Origin: Acanthococcus lagerstroemiae | Lineage: Eukaryota; Arthropoda; Insecta; Hemiptera; Eriococcidae | Length of the DNA stretch: 64,000 bases | Assembly: GCA_031841125.1 (NCBI GenBank) | Contig: CM063106.1 | Span: 4,092,001 to 4,156,000, forward strand | Reading direction: 5' to 3' | In this document: positions 1 through 12,000 of the stretch, piece by piece | How positions within the stretch are numbered: position 1 is the stretch's first letter | Layout: every line of letters starts with the position of its first letter | Made by a program: the position numbers and the translations under genes | Notes under the pieces: model-generated | The model's input: the letters and a program-made list of their open reading frames with translations, nothing else | Database searches by the model: none | What the model was told of the DNA's origin: nothing

Positions 1-189
1 ACATTGGCTGATGCGAGTAAAGACCATGGAAATTTCTTAGAAATAATCTTTCTACTGAGTAAATATGATCCCATGTTGAATATTCACTTACAAAAAAGTA
101 TCGAAAAAAGTTAATTTCTCACAATAGGGATTCGAAGCAAGGTGGCGGAATAATTACTTTCTTATCAAAAACTACAATTAATTATGTGA

Positions 190-1951
190 TTGAAGCTATT
201 GGTACACTTATTTAAAAAAAAAAAACTGTATCCGAATTAAAAGCTGCTGGCATGTACTCCATTCAGTTAGATACTACCCAAGACATTACAGTAACTGATC
301 AATGTTCAATAATTGTGCGTTTTGTGAATGCGAAAAATCTGATTGTTCAAGAAAGATTAATCAGATTTTTTAAGTGCACTGCCACCAGGGGAATTGACTT
401 TGCAGATTTGATTATTAGTCTTTTGAAAAAGCTGAATATTGACTCAAGTAAATGCGTTGGAAATTCTACGGATGGTGCTGCGAATATGCAAGGTGCTTAC
501 ATGGCTTTTCTAGAAAGTTATCAGAAAAACTAGCTCGTGAACTAATTCATATTTGGTGCTATGCGCATGTCCTTAATTTGGTTATTTGTGATATAACAAA
601 TAATGTTCTGGCAGCTATTTCTTTATTTGGATTACTGCAAGAATGTGCCACATTCTTCAGAGATTCTCACAAACGCATGGACAGATGGGTGGAGAGAAAT
701 AAAAATAAACGATTAACTTCTCATAGGAGAAACACGATGGTGGTCAAAAGATAGAGCACTAACCAAGATCTTCGGAAATTTTAACAAATGAAGTGATTCT
801 CTCTTCATCGATTTAATTGACACATTTCAGGATATTATTGACGATGAAAGCTCAAAGGGTGATGCTCGCGTGAAAGCTCAGAATTTAGTACGACGTTTGT
901 GTTCATATGATACAATATTGACTGCCCAAACTTTTCTTCGAATATTTGAACGAACGACTCCACTATCAAATTATTTACAAACTTCGGGCATCGACTTGCT
1001 TAAAGCTCATTCTGTGGTACAAAGTACTTTACAGGACCTGAAAAGTTATGCCAGAGATTTTGAAACGGTAAAAGGAGCTGCAAAAAATTTTGCGAACCGG
1101 GTCAATAAGAAGTGGTTACCATACTTCATTTGGCATCTACAAGTGGGAGTGAAACGGATGAGATTACAATAGGTGATATTGACAATATGCCTGAAGAGTC
1201 ATTATTGATACACACGAGTTTACCAGTAACACGGGATAGAAAGAGAAAGAAGCATTTTTCGTACGAATGTCAGGATGAAAATGTGTAATCTGATTCGCTG
1301 AAGCAGTTCGAAATAAATACATATAGTGTAATTTTGGATCGCGCCGTGAGCAGCATGACGTCTCGATTCGAAGTACATGGGGCTTTGTGTGCTGATTTTT
1401 CGTATCTTAACCCTACGAGCTTTCCTTTGGCAGAAAATTTACCCGAAGCATCCCTCAACAAAATTTTTGAAATAATAAAGCCGTTTCTACCTCCAGACTT
1501 CACCTCAAGCAGTCTACAGTCAGAGTTGCGAGATTTTGCATCAAGTGGAAAAATCTGACAAAAGAGCCTGCATCATTTTATCAAGTTTTGTCCACTTCTG
1601 ATGCCAGCACCTCGACCTCTCTCAAAAGAAGAACATGAAGAATCGCATTGCGCATTATGTGTATTCAGATTATTAAAAAAGTATAATCTTTACGGAGGAG
1701 CCTATTTTGGATTACACATGGCGTACAAACTACTATTAACACTTTCAGTTACACAAGTGGCTTGTGAAAAATGTTTTTCTAAGTTAAAATTGATTAAAAC
1801 CACTCTCAGAAATAGGCTGGGGCAAGATTTTCTCGAATCGTTCATTCTGATGAACGTTAAGAAAGATCTTCTCTCAGCCTTGGACCCAAATTGTATCATT
1901 GATGAGGTTGCCAATAGGAGCGAATACTTGAAAAATTTACTTTTATATTAA
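190..1951 (+). pseudogene. hAT-family transposase remnant (ZMYM1-like)
   Basis: The translated fragments read in order as a hAT transposase of the kind annotated as zinc-finger MYM-type protein 1-like. A catalytic-core piece (252-533) has the LDTTQD stretch followed by STDGAANMQG. A second piece (about 530-750) has the WCYAHVLNLV motif. Helical middle pieces follow (870-1172 and about 1330-1556). The C-terminal dimerisation domain lies at about 1640-1951 and includes the LLLTLSVTQVACEKCFSKLK segment. The pieces lie in different frames and are broken by stops at about 532, 752, 1170 and 1556, so no intact protein can be made. The left part may continue beyond the window. The hAT family assignment comes from motif order and is confident; the terminal inverted repeats of this copy were not found. 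Confidence 0.85.
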
Positions 1952-3837
1952 TAAAGTTGGTACTATGGTACCTCGTAGATGTATAATTCCTTTTTTTTTC
2001 TTTTTGAGGATACGCTTTTGTTAAATGTTTATTATTTTTGCTTGCTGTACGCTTACAAATACAAAATATTATTTTTTTCCCCCCCTTCTCATCACTACGG
2101 ACGATGTACAAAGATGGGGGGGGGTATTCAGCTCACGATGATGAAAATAGACACAGAAATCTGGCGCCTTTTCTTTAGGATTCCCCAGTAAAAAAAATAT
2201 GCCTATCCAACGCTGCAGACCTCGGTCGAAGCCTGGCCGACGTACAAAGTTCAGCCCACATCGGACACAACGACTCTGTACCATCCTAGAGCTGCTGCAG
2301 TTGCTGCGGACCCCCCGGCAGGGCTCGCCCCGCCATCACCACCTTCCAGCATCGCACCACGTAACAATACGAAGAGGTGAGGGGTGAAAAAAGGTAGCGC
2401 GTCCATCTGTGGTGCATTGGAATTCCAGGTTAATGCTGGGTGAGCGTTGCCTCGGTATAGTTGGGTGTCCCATAGTGGCCCTGGCAGGACGGCGCGAATC
2501 CGAAACGGAGTGGCGAAAGGGGGCTCGGGCCAGCCTCAATGCGTCCCTCTAGTCACTGATACGATCGAAAGGGTAGTTTCCGAGACCAGGAGTGCGGCGT
2601 CTGGGGAGCCACTTTGACATGTGTACATCGCCATACGTTCCACCAAGCAAAAGGGAGTGAAGTAAGACATCAGTCGAACTATTTTTAGCTGTGGATTGAA
2701 GTCAAGGAGTACAAGCGACTTTTATTTTTTTTAAATAGATAAAAAATAGCTTTGTTCTGCATCCGTGAAGTGTGTACAGATTCTGTGGCCAGTAAATTTT
2801 TAAGGTACGCTATGAGAGTGGCAAGTACAGAAATGACAATGAAAATGAGATCTGCTTCGAGAAAAGGTAGTCCAATCGAAAAGGTTAATTTTACAAGGGA
2901 ATAAAAACTGAATAAAACTGAAGTTTATATGATTTTGTTTTATCTTTAAATCGTGTTAAATGAGATAGTAATTCGAAAAACGTTTAATTCATAACATAAA
3001 ATGATTTTTTCCTAGAGTACTACTTCTATCCCCTGGGTGTTTTGTGGCAAGAAGACAAAGTGAAATCAAAACTTTGAACGTGATTCTCTCAAACTGAAGA
3101 TTTGTCAGTTCAAAATTTTCAACTCCCGTATCTTATCTTTGTTATTTTTTATTTTTTCAAGTTAAAAATTTCGGAATGGTCTTAAAATATTTAGTATTAC
3201 ATCCTCTATTCAAGGAGCCAAAGAATTCAAAATCGATATTTCCAACTTTGGGCACCTTTTTCCGAAACGGGTCGTAAATAATATTTTAGTTGAAGGCTAA
3301 TACCTACCACTAGAAAATTGATTAACAAAATCTTAAGTTGGACCAAAAGTGCAGCAAAGGATTTTTGACACAAATCTTCTTGGACTAGATCCCTAATGAA
3401 TACATGAAAAGTATTTTGTCATCGCGATGCGGTATTCTCCTATATAGGGCTAAACGCCTCCCAAAATTCAGTTTTCCCAAGAATCTCGGGAAATATCGAC
3501 TCTAAACATAAAATTTTCAGCCAAAAACCTATCTCGAGCTAAATTCCACCACAAAAATGATAATAACATTTTTTTCTTTAAAGTGTCCCTTATTTTCCCA
3601 TAGATTAACACAGATCTTATGGGAAAAAACGCAGTTTTCCCGTGTTTTCTTGATCTCATGATCTTTAAAGAACTGAAGGGATGCAAGTCAGCATCGGATC
3701 TGTTTCTACGCGTCCACATCTACCCATCACTAGAATTTTTCCTCCTCTCTCCGTGGTCTCAGAACACAGAACAGAAACTTAGAATTTATGTTTTTTATGC
3801 TTCTTCAATATAAAAAAAAAAAAAACAAAAAAAAATG
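1952..3837. other. non-coding stretch with GC-rich island
   Basis: I see no supportable gene here. About 2200-2640 is markedly more GC-rich than its surroundings and has no long ORF. It resembles untranslated mobile-element sequence, but I cannot name the family. The rest is AT-rich, with homopolymer runs of T, C and A. Confidence 0.4.
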
Positions 3838-4737
3838 CAAAAATGCCTGGAATTTTCGAAAAACATAGGCTTTTTATTATTTTACAGCTGAAATATCTGT
3901 TAATGTCCGGTAGTGCATACTAAAATATAACTTCAGTCTCTGTCTAGTGGGGCAAGCGCCCCAGTTTGCCCCCCCCCTTGGCTACGCCCATGACAGTTTG
4001 TTGGGTACATCTATAGAGTAGACCTTGGATTATGGGTGTATATCTACAATAGTCAACATTGCGCTTAAGATATAACATTATGATGTTAAGGAACAGTCAC
4101 ATGTTCTCAGAATTCATTGTCATTTTCTATGGGCAAATCCTTGTTTCCTACTGTTGATTGTACATCATATTATTATCAAGTCCGCCATACCAAGTCTTCA
4201 ACGGAATCTTAGAATACTCGAGACTCAATAAAAACATTGGAATTACAAGTAGTTATGCCTCATGGATGCCTAGTTAACGTTTCAATCTTCGGCTCTTCCG
4301 CAAATTTTTTATCGCTATATCGGGTCAAACCAACAGTCCTACTTCTTGCAAATACAAGTTTTTAACAATCGCAAACAGTTATGCATGTGTCCATCTTCAC
4401 CCCTTAAACGATGAGATGAAGAAAACATATGCAGAAGTAGTTACGTTGCTCATGCAAGTAAGAAAACATAAGTACTAATATTTATTATAGTGTCCTTCGC
4501 GAAAACTGACACTTTTCAAGTATACATATTATGCATAGTCCGAGGTCTATTCTACAGTAGGTACCCAACAAACGGTCATGGGCATAGCCAGGTGGGGGGA
4601 AGAGGGCAAACTGAGGCACTTGCCTCAGTAGACAGAGACTGAAGTTATATTGTAGTATACACTACCCGACATTAATAGATATTTCAGCTGTAAAATAATT
4701 AAAAAACCTATGTTTTTCGAAAATTCCCGGGCATTTT
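3838..4737. repeat. foldback element with ~200-bp inverted arms
   Basis: The sequence from about 3838 to 4045 reappears in inverted orientation at about 4530-4737. Both arms contain the 'cgaaaaacatagg' stretch, the 'ataacttcagtctctgtct' stretch, a G/C-rich 'ggcaagcgccccag'-type segment and 'tttgttgggtac'. The arms are diverged by a few per cent and there is no coding capacity between them. This fits a non-autonomous foldback/MITE insertion. Confidence 0.7.
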
Positions 4738-5257
4738 TGCGATTATCTCGATAAAATATGTTTTCTAAAGAAAAGTTGTATAGAATCTTTTTTACAGAAA
4801 ATTTAATGAGGGACATTTTATATTATTTGTATTTTGGTCTTAAGAGGAATATTTCTTTTAGATAACTACGATTTGGCGAATGAAGACCGGTTATGAAAGA
4901 AATACTAATAAAATCCACGTTCCTCGAAACTTTCACACATTATTGCGATTATCTCGGTAAATATGCATTTTAGAGAAAAGTTGTGTAGAATCTTTCTCAT
5001 AGGAAATTTAACAAGAGATATTTTATGTCTTATGCATTTCGGTTCTGAAGTTGATATGTTTCGAGATATTCGCGTTTTTTTGTAAAATCTCAGCATTACA
5101 CATAACTTTAAGGTCAAAGTAGCACGGGTTAATGACTTCAGATTGAGCTCAAATTTTTTATGGCGAGTTTCTATGTCAATTGGAACAAATTTCCGTGCGA
5201 CCCGAGTCAATTGGCGAAAACTTGTAAAATAAGGCACACCCTAATGTGCATACGGAA

Positions 5258-5545
5258 CCCGATGCGAAAAATCCCGCCAGTTACCCGGGTAACTAAAGGG
5301 GAACCAAGGGTAACTGATGGGCTTCTGGGTAATCTGAGGGTAACTGAGGGTGGCAAATGGGTAACTTATCCGCGGGTAACTAGATGGTAACTGATTGTGT
5401 ATTGGGATGCGCAAAATCCCGCCAGTTACCCGCGTAACTAAAGGTAACTGATGGGATTCTGGGTAATCTTCGGGTAACCGAGGGTTGCAAATGGGTAACA
5501 TTTCCGCGGGTAACCAGAGGGTAACTAACTGCGCATCGTTAATAC
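5258..5545 (+). repeat. GTTACC-rich palindromic repeat, two tandem copies
   Basis: There are two consecutive units of about 145 bp. Each starts near 'gatgcg(c)aaaatcccgcc' and ends in, or near, 'gcgcatcg'. Each unit is packed with 'ggtaact/agttacc' motifs, including the palindrome gttacccgggtaac. Related arrays lie at 48975-49268 and 49866-50187 in the opposite orientation. The terminal GATGCGC/GCGCATC symmetry suggests a small inverted-repeat element rather than an ordinary satellite. Confidence 0.75.
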
Positions 5546-6094
5546 TGATCACTCCTTTTCATCTTTTTGTCTGCGTGAACTTCGTTACAGAGTGCCCACT
5601 AGACAAAAATATCCACTACTTTTCAACTTCAATATCAACACGAATTCTTTGTAGACAGAAATGTCCAGTGCATGCTAACAGACCACAAAAGTGTCTACTA
5701 AATTGGCCTCTTTTTTCCACCTTCACATTGTATAGTATATTTATGTGGACGTGTGTTTCACAGTTAGTGCACTGTTGTTATCGCTAACAGTAGACGAAAG
5801 GAATAAGTAGGTACAGGGACGTGTTCTTGGCAGCAGTGGTAGATTGAAAATTAGGCTTTTTAACCGAAACGCTATTGGAAGTTAATGTAGTTACTTATAA
5901 AAAAGTTGAAGAGGAAAGACTCGTTTCTTTGGGCAATGATCAACCAACCGTACGAGCCAAGCCTTCAAATCGGCCAGGCCCCCCTAAATCCCAGCTGACT
6001 ATATGAATGAAAAACTTCAAAAAAGTATTATAACTTTTCAGCAGGTGAATGCACTTCTCTTCAAATAAAAACACAATTTTGTACCCCGGAAGTT
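5546..6094. other. intergenic region downstream of the PARG-like gene
   Basis: No gene is supportable. This stretch is the 3' side of the minus-strand PARG-like gene, whose stop codon is at 6097-6095. I saw no convincing polyadenylation signal immediately downstream on the minus strand. Confidence 0.3.
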
Positions 6095-9000
6095 TTACTG
6101 TACACATTTCTTTTGCCTTATATTCGTGATTTTTTCATCCGAATTAATAAGTAAATCGAAGAGAGAATCGCAGTCGTGATTCATTATTGTATTGTCTGTT
6201 TGACCAAGTGCGAACTGCATGTAATAAATTACAGCTCGCACTAATTCGCCTACGTTCCATTGCCTGTCCACTAATACCCGACATACCGTATCAAGCTGAA
6301 ATCAAAAGACAAAATCATTACTATAATTTCGCGAATAATAAATGGGGGAATATATAACACGCGAGTAATGGTAACAGAATTAACATTCAACGTGCGAATG
6401 ATTAAGGCAATTTAAATTCCTGACTGAGCATCTAAATATTCAATGTTGCATAAATAACCACGCGCCTGAAATTTTAAAATAGCTACCGTCGAAGCATGTC
6501 AAGATATATTAAAGAAGAATTTAAAATAATATAAATTAAGATGTGTATTTTGGAAAAGGTGCAACGTGCAAAGGCGGATTGTGAGGGTATAAAATCTAGG
6601 AGCTGTATAACAAATTCATAGATCAACAACTTTTTCTGAAGAATGGGGGAGCAAATAGTATCACAAACGGTTATATTATCAAGTTTTTTCAGCACAATAC
6701 AACCATTTTCTTGAAGTTATATTTTGGGGCTGGCTATTCCAAAAAGAACAAATTCTCTTCAATCCGATCCTGCAATAAGAAAATACAATCTGAAGGTGTA
6801 AATCATACTTTTAAGAGTTTATGATGATTGCACGTATAGTAGATCAGTTGCGGTATTCCAGTGACGCTGGCAGCCAACCACTGAATTAATAGTTTGAGTT
6901 GGGGATCTCCGAGATTACGAGAGCCGCAACCCCAATTTCCAGTGATGACCGGCATTAATCCATTGCTGGTGTATTCTTTGGTACCGATAACGGATATCAG
7001 CTGAGCAGCTAGCTTGTGCTTATGTTTAGCCAACTCTAAACTAAGACTCCTAGCCACCATCTTCAATTTCAGATTATCTTTACTATTTCTCGAGAGTTCA
7101 TCGGGGGCTTCCTCGCTTCCATCACCTCCTTCGGTAAGGGGCACGCCGACAAACGATTCGCTCAGTGTTCGTTTCAGCAAACTCCCGGCGAACTGTATAA
7201 TTATACCATCCCTGAGTTTCTGCTGCGAGGAATCCATTTCAGAAGGATTGTCTTCTGATTCTTGAAGCCAGCGATGCAATTGGTCGTAGACGTCGTCTAA
7301 TTCTGGAAAATTGATAAGAATTAGTGGTGCCGGATTCTAGATATTGTTCCTGTACGCAGGCGCATGCTTGTCTATATATCTAGTATTCTAGGTGCACCGG
7401 AAAACTCCAGTAAAATAGGCTTGTGTAAGAAGACGATACTACTCGTGTAACGTGAATCAAAATTTTTGATTTGAACAGGAATAGTAAGCTATAGTGGGTA
7501 ACATCTTTGGTTATTCTTGTACCGGAATTATAATCTGTACTGAAGCTGTACTTAGAAGAGCCTCCTTTATTTCGCTGGCACTCGGCACTCGTGTTTATCA
7601 ATGAATTTTTACTGTTTTCATGCTCCAGCGAGTGATTTTTACTTTGAGACTTGCGGTTCAGATCGAATGAATCCTCTTCAAGCATGAATCCCCGAGATCC
7701 ACCTCGTTTCATTCTGTAAATTAGACATAATAACTATAACATTTTACTGCAAGGTATTTTCTTAATTTAACGAAACATCCTAACTGATTTTGAGTATTTA
7801 TGTCTATTCATAAGGATCACCGCAAATCGAAATTTAATCATGAGCGGACGATTTTGAATTAGAAACACGAAGTTTGATGAAATTAGAAATATAGGTGGGT
7901 ACAGATATGCTGATGCGGGATCAGTGTGACACGTAGATGGAAATTCGTAATGGGAGGAGGTAGTGAAAAAAAGAAAAAAATTGGTATGTGAACGAAGCGA
8001 GTGAAATTTTTTTGAAATTCACAAACAACACAAAATGTATATTTTTGGAACCCGGGGGGGGGGAGTGTATCCCCTAATCCTTCCATGCCTACGCCACTAA
8101 GCGGAATACTCAATCTAGGTCGACATACCTTATGTTAGGATCTGCTATACTAGATCCAGCAACGCTTATATCTACAGCATAACTGGAATCTGTGCTAGAA
8201 CTGGATTGGGCTCGACATAATGCTTCTCGGAGGCGTTCAGCAAATGAATTCCTGTGCTCAGGGGTGTCTAAATGTACGCTGTACCTTCTAGCATTCTCTT
8301 CTTCATCTAGATATTCCGCAAATTTAAAAAGAAATGTTATAAAATTTTGCCGAAATGAAGAACAGTAAGCCTGTTTATGGTTGTGTTACTTCGTGAAAAC
8401 ATTTCAAAATACTGCTTTATTTACCGGAAAAATGTTCGCAGTCCGGTAAACTCGTGTTGGCGCTATAGAATTCTTCAGGAGAGGAATCTTGGGAAGTACA
8501 TGTCGCATAATCGCTGTTAACCAATCCCACATTACGGGATACTGGTAATAGCTCACCAGATGATCCCAATACTATAAATCGCCCTTTGGGTAGATGTGAT
8601 CCAAATTGCTTCATCGTTTCTCTTCTTCGATTCATCTGCTGTAAGTAGCCAAGTAAGTACATAAATGATACCCGAAAATGAAGTACCGTAAACTGGGGTA
8701 GCTTCAGATTTGTAGGGTAACTCTGGACATTGCCAGAACTTGAGTAACGCACTATACGTTAATTCTTCGTTGACTAGGATGTCAAATAAAAGTTGAGATT
8801 CGTGGCTGCACTATCGTGTCGTGAAAACCGATATTCTCGTTCTAATCTATAAAACCGGCAATGTCCGGGGTTCCCCCCACAAATCCGAAGTTACCCGAGT
8901 TTACAGTGAGTGCCTATATCTCCCTAATGCTGTGTCAAGATGTTTTTTGTGTAATTCCATGTTCAAGCACAATATATTCTGTTATCTACATAAAACTTCA

Positions 9001-12000
9001 ACACGAGCAGATAACGGAGTTTGCAGTAGGATTCGATCATCACTTTTTACACGTACCCCAATCGTTGACAAATACAAATACAAGAGATACGCCTTCCAAA
9101 AAGTAGCCCAAAAACGCATGCAAATAAAATAGTCGAGTTCTGCTTCTTATTTGCATCTTTTCGACAGTCAAACTGTAAACCACCAGGGAATTACTACCAC
9201 AATGTGTTTTCGTACGGACTAACTATACCTACTTGCTTATTTACAGAATGACCATTTTCCGTCGGCGTCGTACTAAATGACTCGCCGATTGGTGAAAGAC
9301 GTCTGGTAACCGGTTGATGAAGATTGTGATGCAGTCTTTGTTGTTGCTTCTGCCTGAAGCCCAGCAAGGCTTTGTTCAATTCACGTAAAACATTATCCTC
9401 CTCGTACTGACTCACTGGAAGACGAGTGTAGTTCTCCGCGTCCATCAGGCAAACGTTCAACTGGAATAAAGATCGAATGTTGAAGTTGATGATCGATAGC
9501 AAAAGACAATGTCACTCGTTTGCTCTCACCGCATGCGCTTTAGGAAACGGTTCTAAGTCCGCTTTCAGTCTCATGCTGTTGACTCTGCTAACATTAGTCA
9601 CATTTTCGACGATTACTACTTCGTTGTCTTCTAGTGCCTCGACACAGAGTAAGGTAATGAGTAGCTCGGGACATGTGACGAACTGAACGCATTCCTGAAA
9701 ACAACAAATTGCGAATTTAATGAGACTAAAAATCCTTTTAAGCCCCCCCCCTCCCCTAAAAAAATTAAAATAATAATGTACTATACGAGCGGAAGAGTTT
9801 TTAACTTTATTTTGATTATTGTCGACCCTCCCGGAGCCCCCCACTGCAGGTCGGCAGTTGCGCTTATGTGCTCGATAGACATTGAAGCAGGTAAAAGCAA
9901 ATGAAATCTTAGCCCGCAGCACATGTGTATTCCACGTGGAAAAACAGTTTATCTTCATGGAACACATTTTGTGGACACGCCTAATAGACATCTATACTGG
10001 ACATTTGTCTATTAGACTATCCATGAGGCGTGTCAAGTGGATTTATTTGCTGGACAATCTAGTGGACACCTTTTGGACATTCCATCTGTTGACCATTTCA
10101 GCGTCATGTCGAGTGGTTTTTATATGGGCTGTATATTAGAAGTCTACTAGTCATTTTGTCTGACAGACTATTGAGCTGGTATAGCCAGCGGATGTTCTTC
10201 AATCATGCGGATTGCCTTATGGATGTCTACTAAATATCTTTCCATAAGAAATTAGCTATTTGAATCATTTTTCGGTAGTTTCAGCGTTACCGTTACAAAT
10301 TTACGATTCTAACGCCCAACTTTTTTTTAAAGAAAGAGGGAAAGTCCTCATTTAAGTCCAGTTCGGTATTCATGTTGACAGTGCTCAACAAAACCGCAGG
10401 CACAACTTTTGTGCTGCGTTTAATGTCTCCTGCTCCCCTCTCATGAATGTTTGAGCCGCAGAAATAATTATTTTACAGCGTGGACCCCGAGGTAATTCTT
10501 CGAAAACGGGTAAGCAGGTTGGCACTACCAATTCTTGATTAAAACCCTGGCCTCACTCTTTCTGGTACCTATTTAAAAGTGTACCGCGGCTTTTACTAAC
10601 CATAAATGGTTATACGTGATCTACCTGAGATATTTCATCGAATGTAAACATTTTAACATGTGCTATAATTTATGTAAATTCATAATGTGGCGGGTGTTTC
10701 GGGAATGAAATAATCAGTAATGAACCCTCCTGCGCTATACAAATAGGCCGAGAATTTACTAAAAAGTTATACCATTGGTCGTAAACCGAAATCTAAGGTA
10801 CGTTATTTTTATTCTGTTTTTCGAGCAACCCTATCTCTGTCTACAAGAAATACAAGTTCTTCATAACAGTCACTAAACTCTGATAACTTACTCGGGAACT
10901 CCCGTCGCTCAGCACGCGTCCTCCTGGTTTCTTGCTGGAGAAACAAACGGAAATGGAATCGGTGACCTCGGCATTTTCCATGCGACTATCGTGTTTGATA
11001 CTCAACGGGCAAAGCGGTAGATTACATTCCAACCAGTCTTCGATGGTTAACCACTCAGTGCCTTTCATTACCTTTATCATAAGAAAAGATTCGTTAAACA
11101 CACAAAGAATTTATGCTGACATTAACATCAATTTCATTCAGGCTATTGTGTATTATGAACTTTCCAGTTACAGATTTGATTGACTTTATTCCTTTACGCG
11201 TTTTCCAGTCTCGGAATTCGCTCTGAGTGATACCATTTGGTAATCTGACATACGAGTTGTACCCTTATTGTGCGTAATTTAGGGGTATATAGGACTACCA
11301 CGACTTGGAATAAATGTGTAAAAGAATAGTAGTGCGTACGTTCGTCAAACAAGTAATATCTTGAAAAATAATTCGATAGACGTAATTACAGTGATTAAGG
11401 TATAGACAAGTTGAATCGTGAAATTAAATAACCAGGAAGTATAATTTACGAACTAATGAAGTCTACCAATCGAATATGGAAGGAAAAATCGACGTCGTCC
11501 TGGCTAAAATGGAAAGCATATCTAGCGAACTCCAGGAGGTAAGAAGAGTAGTTAATGAAATGAACGCAAAACTGGATCCGAGAAAGCAAATGACCAAATT
11601 AAAAACTATGCAAAATTCGATGCTACGCATTATTTTCAACATTAGATTAAAGGACAAAACTAAAATAGACGAAATTAAAAATACAATTAAGGTGCCCGAT
11701 CTCTGCTATGTTATAAGGAAATTGAAATGGAAATATGCGGGTCGCTTAGCAAGAGAACACGAATGGCAATGGCGAAACATCACGACCTCCTGGGTGCCGT
11801 ACATCCACAAACGAAGAAGAGGTAGACCGGCACTACGCTGGAGGGACGAGTTCAAACAATTAAAGGGACATTGACCAAAATTAGCGAGAGAGTGCTGACA
11901 TATAGACCTATGCCCAAAAATGAGCGGGGTAGCAGCAGGCGTCGCACCTACCCAAGGTTGGAAATAAATAAATAAATAAATGATTGTCATGTTGGGGATC

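Noticed and set aside
5258..5545. Telomere-like or CRISPR-like array
   Set aside because: The motif is GTTACC in both orientations inside 145-bp units. It is not a uniform short telomeric repeat and there are no unique spacers.
5241..5552. 103-aa minus-strand frame rich in SYP repeats
   Set aside because: It is a translation of the GTTACC repeat array, and the same peptide pattern appears at the other repeat loci.
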